NCBI GenBank assembly: GCA_900754275.1 | Contig: CAAECF010000095.1 | Span: forward strand, 1-6,074 | DNA: 6,074 bases | Direction of reading: 5' to 3' | Source of the DNA: an uncultured Collinsella sp. | GTDB lineage: Bacteria > Actinomycetota > Coriobacteriia > Coriobacteriales > Coriobacteriaceae | Shown: positions 1 to 5,431 of the stretch, piece by piece | Layout of the letters: each line of letters starts with the position of its first letter | How positions within the stretch are numbered: the stretch's first letter is position 1 | Position numbers and translations under genes: made by a program | The notes under the pieces: generated by a model | Told to the model about the DNA's origin: nothing | Database searches by the model: none | The model's input: the letters and a program-made list of their open reading frames with translations, nothing else

Positions 1-687
1 CGCCTGGGCCACGAGCATGAGCAGACCGCCGATGCAGGGGATGTCGCGGCGCTCGGCCTCGAGCATGAGTCCCGTGCGGGCGGGGTTGTAGACAATGTCG
101 ATAACGCCCTCGAGCGCATCGAGCCCTTCGAGCGTGCATGGCGCGTCGGGGCAATGGGGGAACATTCCGGCGGGTGTGCAATTGACGAGCAGGGCGGCGT
201 CGGACTGCTGCGCGATGTTGTCGTAGCTGACTTCGCTCGTACGGCCGACCGGCACGACGATGGCGCCCAGGTCTCCCAGCACCATACTTGCCGTGGTGCC
301 GGCGCCGCCGGTGGCTCCGAGCACGAGGACCTTCTTGCCGGCAACCTCTACGCCCAACTCCTCGACCAGACACTGAAAACCAAAGTAGTCGGTGTTGTCG
401 CCGCGCAAACAACCGTCAGGCAGGCGTGTGATGGTGTTGACGTTGCCCATTCGCTCGGCGAGCGGACTCAGCTCGTCCAGGTATTCCATGACGGCGCGCT
501 TGTAGGGGATGGTCACGTTGGTGCCCTCCCATTCGTCACCCGTCATAAAAGCCTGGAGGTCCTCGGGCTCGCGCTCAAATCGTACGTACTCGAGCCCCGC
601 GAGCTCCTTGTAGATGGTCGGGGTGTAGCTGTGGCCCAGCACACGGCCCAGCACGCCGTAGGGGCGGGTTGCGGCGACATCGGTCAT
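1..687 (-). CDS. aroE: Shikimate dehydrogenase, 3' end missing (partial)
   Basis: NADPH-dependent reduction of 3-dehydroshikimate to shikimate; cytoplasmic. The 229 visible residues run off the left edge in an open frame. Landmarks: GHSYTP (18-23, family HSxSP, binding shikimate through S20 and T22), NVTIPYK (57-63) with catalytic K63, GNVNT, DNTD (97-100) with catalytic D100, the nucleotide loop LGATGGAGTTA (123-133), R149 in GRTS as the likely NADP 2'-phosphate contact, NCTPAGM (169-175), DIVYNPARTGLM (197-208), and GLLMLVAQA (221-229) with Q228. K63, D100 and Q228 correspond to E. coli K65, D102 and Q244. An E. coli-sized protein (272 residues) would need only 30-45 more residues, so the dehydrogenase domain is nearly complete. 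The ATG at 685-687 follows the pheA TAG with no gap, and GGAGG lies eight bases upstream. The glycine loop appears one residue longer than in E. coli. Whether a shikimate kinase domain follows cannot be seen. Confidence 0.96.
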   Translation of the reverse strand, partial: MTDVAATRPYGVLGRVLGHSYTPTIYKELAGLEYVRFEREPEDLQAFMTGDEWEGTNVTIPYKRAVMEYLDELSPLAERMGNVNTITRLPDGCLRGDNTDYFGFQCLVEELGVEVAGKKVLVLGATGGAGTTASMVLGDLGAIVVPVGRTSEVSYDNIAQQSDAALLVNCTPAGMFPHCPDAPCTLEGLDALEGVIDIVYNPARTGLMLEAERRDIPCIGGLLMLVAQA

Positions 688-1833
688 CTAGAGCACCTCC
701 GTGTAACTGCCAAAGTAGGTGAAGCTCTCGCACACGTCGTCGATGGAATCGAGCAAGTCGTCGAGGGCCTTGCTGCCAAAGGGGCAGTCCAGGTCAAAGT
801 AGAACATAAACTCAAAGTCGTGCCCGGGGATGGGGCGGCTCTCGAGCTTGATGAGGTTGATATTGAGCGCGTAGAAGCGCTCGAGTACGCGATAGAGTGC
901 GCCCGGCTCGTTGGCCGTGGTAATCATGAGCGAGGTGCGGTTGGCGCCGGGGTAGACGCGTGGCTCGCGGCTGATGACGACAAAGCGCGTGTAGTTGTTG
1001 TCCGAGTCCTGGATGTTGGGCTCCAGCACCTCCAGGCCGTAGAGTGCCGCGCAGCTGCGCGATGCGATGGCGGCAACATCGGTGCGCTCGGAGCTGGCGA
1101 CCATCTCGGCCGACATGGCCGTGTTGGGGTATTTGGTGGCGTGCAGGTCGTGGGCTTCGATAAAGCCGGCGCACTGGGCGATAGCCTGGCCGTGGCTATA
1201 GACCTCGTGCACGTCGGCGAGCTTGGTGCCGGGTTTGACGAGCAGATTGTGGTCGATCTTGAGACGCAGCGAGCGCACGATATGGAAATCGAACTGGGCG
1301 AGCAGGTCGTAGACGGCGTTAACCGAGCCGGCGGTGGAGTTCTCGATGGGCAGCACGCCAAACTCGCAGAAGCCGTCGCGCACGGCGCGCATGACGCCCT
1401 CGAAGGTCTCGAAGAACGCGATGTCGGGCACGTCAAAGAGCTTGCATGCGGCGATCTGGCTGTAGGCGCCTTCGACGCCCTGGCAGGCAACGGTGGCCGT
1501 TTGAGGGAAGGGCGTGTCGGAGGCTGCAGCCGTGGCGTGGGCCTTTTGCGAGACGGTAATGCCCTTGAGTTCGTTGATGTAGCGCTGCTGCTCGGCCTTG
1601 CTCATGCTCATGAGGAGACGGAACAGGGTGATGGTCTGCGCCTCGTAGCGCTCGGGCGCGCGGCTGGCGAGGTTGTTGAGCTTGGAGCGCTCACGGGCGG
1701 GGTCGAAGACGGCCTTGCCCATCTCGATTTTTGACTTGGCGACCTCGGTGGCAATGTCCATGCGCTCGACAAAGCTGTTGAGGAGCGTGGTGTCGATGCC
1801 ATCGATGGCCTGGCGGATGTCAGCAAGGTCCAT
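688..1833 (-). CDS. pheA: Bifunctional chorismate mutase / prephenate dehydratase (P-protein)
   Basis: Rearranges chorismate to prephenate, then dehydrates and decarboxylates it to phenylpyruvate, the phenylalanine branch; cytoplasmic. The 381 residues hold three domains. An AroQ-type mutase (about 1-85) has R7, R24, K35, D44 and R47 matching E. coli R11, R28, K39, D48 and R51 with a constant offset, and Q82/Q83 near the Q88 equivalent. After an Ala-rich linker (about 90-113), prephenate dehydratase (about 114-290) has QGVEGAYS, GVLPIENSTAGSV (159-171), SHGQAIAQC (213-221), NTAMSA and NNYTRF with catalytic T282. The ACT domain (about 300-381) has GAL (311-313) and ESRP (331-334), the phenylalanine-binding motifs, so feedback inhibition by phenylalanine is expected. 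The ATG at 1831-1833 is preferred over an in-frame GTG at 1846-1848 because AAAGGGG lies just upstream of the ATG, inside the GTG version, which itself has no Shine-Dalgarno. The stop is TAG, directly abutting aroE. Confidence 0.97.
   Translation of the reverse strand: MDLADIRQAIDGIDTTLLNSFVERMDIATEVAKSKIEMGKAVFDPARERSKLNNLASRAPERYEAQTITLFRLLMSMSKAEQQRYINELKGITVSQKAHATAAASDTPFPQTATVACQGVEGAYSQIAACKLFDVPDIAFFETFEGVMRAVRDGFCEFGVLPIENSTAGSVNAVYDLLAQFDFHIVRSLRLKIDHNLLVKPGTKLADVHEVYSHGQAIAQCAGFIEAHDLHATKYPNTAMSAEMVASSERTDVAAIASRSCAALYGLEVLEPNIQDSDNNYTRFVVISREPRVYPGANRTSLMITTANEPGALYRVLERFYALNINLIKLESRPIPGHDFEFMFYFDLDCPFGSKALDDLLDSIDDVCESFTYFGSYTEVL
694..700 (-). promoter_or_regulatory. aroE Shine-Dalgarno embedded in the pheA 3' end
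   Basis: GGAGGTG on the minus strand lies in the last codons of pheA, with GGAGG eight bases before the aroE ATG at 685-687. It supports this ATG as the true start and indicates that aroE initiates separately, coupled to pheA termination, rather than depending on read-through. Confidence 0.85.
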
Positions 1834-1837
1834 GGAG

Positions 1838-1870
1838 ACCCCTTTCACGTGTCGGGGGATGTTGAGGGGT
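1838..1870 (-). promoter_or_regulatory. pheA ribosome binding site within an inverted repeat
   Basis: On the minus strand AAAGGGGT (1838-1845) lies just before the ATG at 1831-1833 and acts as its Shine-Dalgarno, which fixes the start. Upstream in the same 43 nt gap, ACCCCT (1865-1870) is the exact complement of AGGGGT (1838-1843), a 6 bp stem with a 21 nt loop. A run of five C (1854-1858) offers an alternative GGGG partner with an 11 nt loop. The ribosome binding site call is solid; regulation by masking is only a possibility, since short G/C runs pair easily in GC-rich DNA. Confidence 0.6.
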
Positions 1871-1876
1871 GGGTAG

Positions 1877-2974
1877 TTAGCGCTGGGCGGCGTCTTCGAG
1901 GAGGGCGTCCCAGATGGCGAGGGCGGCGGCTGCTTCGGCTACGGGGACAGCTCGGGGGACGATGCAGGGATCGTGGCGGCCGTGGACCGAGAGCTCGGCA
2001 TTTTCCATAGCGTCCATGTCCACCGTCTGCTGCTCGCGGCCAATTGAGGGCGTCGGCTTTACGGCCATGCGCCACATGACGGGAGCGCCGGTCGAAATAC
2101 CGCCCAGGATGCCGCCGGCGTTATTGGATTCGACCTCGATCTCGCCGGTTTCGGCATCGATTCGATACGGATCGTTGTTCTCGCTGCCGCGCATGGCGGC
2201 CACGGCAAAGCCCATGCCGAACTCCACGCCCTTTACGGCGGGAATGCCAAACGCGATTTGCGCGATGCGGTTCTCGATGCCGTCGAATATGGGGTCGCCG
2301 ATGCCTGCGGGAAGCCCGTAAATGCCGCACTCCACGATGCCGCCGATGCTGTCGAGTTCGTCGCGCGCGGCTAGGATCTCCTCACGCATGCGGCCGGCTG
2401 CGGCGGCGTCAATGCACGGCAGATCGTTCGTAAGGATCGCCTTGCGGTCGGCCTCGCGATAGACCATATCGTCCATCGGCAGGTCGGAGATGCCGCCGAT
2501 CTGCGCCACATGCGCCATCACTTTAATGCCGCAGGCCTCGAGTGCCTGCAGCGCAATGCCGCCGGCGATGCATAAGGGGGCCGTTAGGCGGCCGGAGAAA
2601 TGACCGCCACCGGCGACATCGTGCATGTTGTGATACTTCACGCGCGCAGGGAAGTCCGCATGTCCGGGGCGGGGCTTGCGGCGCAGCTCGGAGTAATCCT
2701 TGGAGCGCGTGTTGGTGTTCTCGATAATCGCGGCGATGGGCGCGCCGGTGGTATGTCCATCGACCACACCGGCGATGATGTGGGCGGCGTCGGCCTCGCG
2801 GCGTTTGGTCGCGGTCTCGTCGCGACCGGGGGCACGACGGTCGAGGAAGGCCTGCAGCTGCTCCTGGTCAACAGCGATGCCCGCCGGAATGCCATCGAGG
2901 GAGCAGCCGATGGCGGGGGAGTGCGACTGACCGAAGATGCTTAAATGCAAGACGTTGCCAAAGGTCGAGGACAT
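1877..2974 (-). CDS. aroC: Chorismate synthase
   Basis: Eliminates phosphate from EPSP to form chorismate, using reduced FMN that is not consumed overall; cytoplasmic, normally a homotetramer. The 365 residues are a normal length. Motifs: FGQSHSPAIG (14-23) with H18 as the first conserved catalytic His, TNTRSKDY (87-94), RPGHAD with H105 as the second conserved His, GGGHFSGRLTA (122-132), FGIPAVKGVEFG, NNAGGILGGISTG, KPTPSI, and GRHDPCIVPRAVPV with D334. The start is ATG at 2972-2974, one base after the aroA TAG, with a strong AGGAGG six bases upstream. The stop is TAA, the only non-TAG stop in the cluster. Oddities: the first signature is GQSHS rather than the commoner GESHG, and the third lacks the usual SARET, having SGRLT. 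Both look like a coherent clade variant rather than damage, because the catalytic His and Asp residues and the rest of the fold are kept. Confidence 0.98.
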   Translation of the reverse strand: MSSTFGNVLHLSIFGQSHSPAIGCSLDGIPAGIAVDQEQLQAFLDRRAPGRDETATKRREADAAHIIAGVVDGHTTGAPIAAIIENTNTRSKDYSELRRKPRPGHADFPARVKYHNMHDVAGGGHFSGRLTAPLCIAGGIALQALEACGIKVMAHVAQIGGISDLPMDDMVYREADRKAILTNDLPCIDAAAAGRMREEILAARDELDSIGGIVECGIYGLPAGIGDPIFDGIENRIAQIAFGIPAVKGVEFGMGFAVAAMRGSENNDPYRIDAETGEIEVESNNAGGILGGISTGAPVMWRMAVKPTPSIGREQQTVDMDAMENAELSVHGRHDPCIVPRAVPVAEAAAALAIWDALLEDAAQR

Positions 2975-2975
2975 G

Positions 2976-4295
2976 CTATTCCTCCTCGAGTGTGACCTTG
3001 CCGCCCAGCAGGCGGTAGTGGTCGAAGAAATCGGGATAGGACTTGTTGACGGCCTCGGCGCCGTGGATCACGACCTCGCCGGTGGCGCGGCTCGCGGAGA
3101 TAGCGGCCATCATGGCGATGCGATGGTCGTTGTGCGAATCGACCTCGCCGCCGGTGAAGGCATCGACACCCTTGATGATGAGGTCATCGCCGGCAATGCG
3201 CACCTGCGCGCCCAGCGCGGTGAGCTCGCGGGTGGTGGTGGCCAAGCGATCGGATTCCTTGATGCGTAGGCGGGCGCAATCGCGAATAAAGGTGCGGCCT
3301 TGCGCCAGCGATGCCACGGCCGAGATTACGGGCACCAAGTCGGGGATGTCGTGGGCGCTCATCTCAAAGCCGGCGAGCTTGTCGGACTGCACAGTGGCGG
3401 CGTTGGTGGAGCGCACAATGCGGGCGCCAAAGCGCGAAAGCGCGGCAAGCACGTTACGGTCGCCCTGTGCGGAGCTCAGTGACACGCCCTCGACGGTGAT
3501 TGGGTCGGTGCCGATGGCACCGGCGCACAGCCAAAAGGCGGCGTTGGACCAGTCGCCCTCGACGGCTACGCTGCCGGGCGTGCGGTACGAGCCACTGTTT
3601 ACGCGGAAGTTCGTGACCTCGGGCTGGCCGTCCTTGGCCGGAATACGCTCGACGTTGACCTCGACGCCAAAGGCCTTCATGGCCTGGATCGTCAGGTTGA
3701 TGTAGGGGCGGCTCTCGATGAGGCCGGTTACCTGCACGCAGGAGGGCTGGGCCAAAAGCGGGGCCGCCAGCAGCAGGCCGGAGATATACTGCGAGCTCAC
3801 GTTGCCCGGAAGCACAAAGGTGCCCGGGCGCATGCGTCCGCTCGTCTTGAGCGGAAAACCGCCCAGACCCTGCAGGTCGCAGCCAGCGGCGATGATCTCG
3901 TCCGAGAGCGGGGAGAGTGGGCGGGCGCCCAAGCGTCCCTGACCCACAAAAGTTGCTTCTGCGCCCAGCGCGCAGGCGACAGGCAGCATAAAGCGCAGCG
4001 TGGAGCCACTTTCACCGCAGTCAAGCGTGCTGCCGGCAAGGGCCTTGAGCAGGCCAAACTCAACACTCTTCATGGTGGGGTGGACCTGGAAGCCGTCCTC
4101 GACGGTCTCGATGCGAGCACCCAGGGCCGTAAGGCAACGCACCGTGGCCTCGATGTCGGCGCAGGTGGTATTGCAGGTGACGTGTGTCTCGCCGTTGGCA
4201 AGCGCAGCGCAGATGATCAGGCGATGCGCCATCGACTTGGACGCGATGGCGGGAACGGTGCCCTTGAGCGGGGACGGGGTGATGCGGGCTAGCAT
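2976..4295 (-). CDS. aroA: 3-phosphoshikimate 1-carboxyvinyltransferase (EPSP synthase)
   Basis: Transfers the enolpyruvyl group of PEP to shikimate 3-phosphate, giving EPSP; this is the glyphosate target; cytoplasmic. The 439 residues are usual for the family. Motifs: the substrate-binding SKSMAHR (K20, S21, R25), DCGESGSTLRF (92-102, PEP/phosphate loop), ARPLSPL with R125, the shikimate-phosphate-binding SSQYISG (167-173), GDWSNAAFW, DIPDLVPV with the expected catalytic Asp, LRIKESDR with the catalytic Glu, DHRIAM, and C-terminal KSYPDFF. The ATG at 4293-4295 lies inside the aroB 3' end, and an AAGGGAG Shine-Dalgarno (4306-4312) sits ten bases upstream within aroB codons. The stop is TAG and the last codons (LEEE) encode the aroC Shine-Dalgarno. 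Oddity: the loop that reads NAGTAMRP in E. coli reads ESGSTLRF here, keeping the glycine but changing the Thr97 and Pro101 equivalents. Identity is certain; glyphosate sensitivity is not predictable from reading alone. Confidence 0.98.
   Translation of the reverse strand: MLARITPSPLKGTVPAIASKSMAHRLIICAALANGETHVTCNTTCADIEATVRCLTALGARIETVEDGFQVHPTMKSVEFGLLKALAGSTLDCGESGSTLRFMLPVACALGAEATFVGQGRLGARPLSPLSDEIIAAGCDLQGLGGFPLKTSGRMRPGTFVLPGNVSSQYISGLLLAAPLLAQPSCVQVTGLIESRPYINLTIQAMKAFGVEVNVERIPAKDGQPEVTNFRVNSGSYRTPGSVAVEGDWSNAAFWLCAGAIGTDPITVEGVSLSSAQGDRNVLAALSRFGARIVRSTNAATVQSDKLAGFEMSAHDIPDLVPVISAVASLAQGRTFIRDCARLRIKESDRLATTTRELTALGAQVRIAGDDLIIKGVDAFTGGEVDSHNDHRIAMMAAISASRATGEVVIHGAEAVNKSYPDFFDHYRLLGGKVTLEEE
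2979..2987 (-). promoter_or_regulatory. aroC Shine-Dalgarno embedded in the aroA 3' end
   Basis: The minus strand reads GAGGAGGAA here, encoding the terminal Glu residues of AroA, followed by TAG, one C and the aroC ATG. The core AGGAGG (2981-2986) is six bases from the start. Ribosomes ending aroA finish on top of this site, so coupled initiation of aroC is likely. Confidence 0.85.
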
Positions 4296-5395
4296 GCGGA
4301 TGCGTCTCCCTTCTGGCCGAGGCCCTCGGCAATGAGTTCGTGGAAAGTGGAAAGCGTTGTGCGGTCGATGCTGCAGCGGCCAATGCCGTGCGGAATCACC
4401 AGGTCGATGGTGTCGCCCGCGCGCTTCTTGTCGTGGAGCGCCTCGGCAAAGACGGTATCGGCATCTAGGTCGCAGCGGGTCTTGAGGCCATGGCGGGCGC
4501 AGAGCTCCTCAATACGACCGGGCAGTGCAGCATCGCAAGCGCCGTGCAGGGCCGCGGCGCGCGTGATGATGCCCATGCCGATCGACACGCAGTTGCCGTG
4601 TCCGAGTTCAAAGTGCTCGCAGGCCTCGACGGCGTGTCCGGCGCTGTGTCCAAAGTTGAGGAGCTTACGCTGGTTGGTTTCGCGCTCGTCGGCGACGACC
4701 ACGGCGCGCTTGATGTCGATATTGCGGGCGATGATGAGCGCTACGCGGGCCACATCGCGGTTGAGCAGCTCCAGCGTGAGCGGGGTCTTCTCCAGCTCGG
4801 CGAAAAGCTCCGGGTCGGCGATCACGGCGTGCTTGACGACCTCGCCGCAGCCGTCGGCGAACTGCTCGGGCGTGAGGGTGGCCAGGCACCCCACGTCGGC
4901 AATAACCACGCTCGGCTGCCAAAAGGCGCCGGCCAGGTTCTTGCCGGCAGCCAGGTCTATGGCGGTCTTGCCGCCCACCGACGAATCCACCATGGCGAGC
5001 AGGCTCGTGGGGATCTGCACAAACTTGCAGCCGCGCATGTAGGTGGCGGCCACAAAGCCCGCCACGTCGCCCACGACGCCGCCGCCGAGTGCCACGATCA
5101 CGTCGGAGCGCGAAAGCTCGTGTTCGGCCACAAACTCCAAAATGGCAACGTAGGTCTCGGCGCGCTTATGGGCCTCGCCGGCCTCGAAGGTGCAGATGCT
5201 CACCTCGTAGCCTGACGCCTCCAGGCTCTGCTTAACGGGCATCTGGTAGAGCGGGCCCACGTTGGTGTCCGTCACGATGACGGCCTTGGTGCCGCCGGCG
5301 GTGGCGCGCACGAGCGGCCCCGCCTGCTCCAGCAAAAACGTGCCAACATGCACCTGGTAGGGGCGTGCAGTGTCGATATCGATGGTAATCGCCAT
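4289..5395 (-). CDS. aroB: 3-dehydroquinate synthase
   Basis: Converts DAHP to 3-dehydroquinate, the second step of the shikimate pathway, using NAD+ and a divalent metal (Zn or Co); cytoplasmic. The 368 residues are a normal family length. Motifs in order: GEAHK (73-77), the NAD-binding GGGVVGDVAGF (104-114), QIPTSLLAMVDSSVGGKT (127-144), K152 with GAFWQP (156-161), GCGEVVKH with metal ligand E185, and LLNFGHSAGHAVE (245-257) with H250. H266 in the following HGN motif is the third presumed ligand; the 16-residue spacing between H250 and H266 matches the family. The ATG at 5393-5395 is preceded by AAAGGA nine bases upstream. The 3' end (TAG) overlaps the aroA start by 7 nt, which implies translational coupling. 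No key residue is missing. It could only be confused with 2-deoxy-scyllo-inosose synthase-type sugar phosphate cyclases, and the aro context makes AroB by far the best call. Confidence 0.98.
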   Translation of the reverse strand: MAITIDIDTARPYQVHVGTFLLEQAGPLVRATAGGTKAVIVTDTNVGPLYQMPVKQSLEASGYEVSICTFEAGEAHKRAETYVAILEFVAEHELSRSDVIVALGGGVVGDVAGFVAATYMRGCKFVQIPTSLLAMVDSSVGGKTAIDLAAGKNLAGAFWQPSVVIADVGCLATLTPEQFADGCGEVVKHAVIADPELFAELEKTPLTLELLNRDVARVALIIARNIDIKRAVVVADERETNQRKLLNFGHSAGHAVEACEHFELGHGNCVSIGMGIITRAAALHGACDAALPGRIEELCARHGLKTRCDLDADTVFAEALHDKKRAGDTIDLVIPHGIGRCSIDRTTLSTFHELIAEGLGQKGDASAC

Positions 5396-5431
5396 AAGCT
5401 TCGGTCCTTTCGACCTGGCGTGATGGGTTGT
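5396..5431 (-). promoter_or_regulatory. tyrA-aroB intergenic gap with the aroB ribosome binding site
   Basis: This 36 nt spacer holds AAAGGA (5405-5410) nine bases before the aroB ATG. The site sits in a small palindrome, GGTC-GAAAG-GACC on the minus strand (5403-5415), a 4 bp stem that would display much of the Shine-Dalgarno in its loop. No promoter-like -35/-10 pair and no terminator with a T run is visible, so aroB is probably read through from tyrA. Confidence 0.6.

Noticed and set aside
154..1734. A 526-codon open frame on the plus strand, antisense to aroE and pheA
   Set aside because: It is codon-aligned with both minus-strand genes, which share a frame because they abut. In that register a stop arises only from TTA, CTA or TCA codons, which are rare in this GC-rich DNA, and the pheA TAG reads as CTA (Leu). 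The opposite strand has all the family motifs, so this frame is a by-product.
1834..1848. GTG at 1846-1848 as the pheA start (five extra residues)
   Set aside because: The extra codons contain the AAAGGGG Shine-Dalgarno for the downstream ATG, and nothing like a Shine-Dalgarno precedes the GTG. The family N-terminus also fits the ATG.
1834..1876. Possible terminator or attenuator between aroC and pheA
   Set aside because: The inverted repeat is not followed by a T run on the transcript, and there is no leader peptide with Phe or Tyr codons, so neither an intrinsic terminator nor a classical attenuator is supported.
3043..3705. A 220-codon plus-strand open frame opposite aroA
   Set aside because: It is antisense to an intact EPSP synthase and shows no family motif; treated as a shadow.
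4332..5215. Long plus-strand open frames opposite aroB (236 and 241 codons)
   Set aside because: They overlap each other and lie antisense to a gene with intact catalytic motifs. Their composition is that of reverse-read GC-rich codons, with no recognisable domain.
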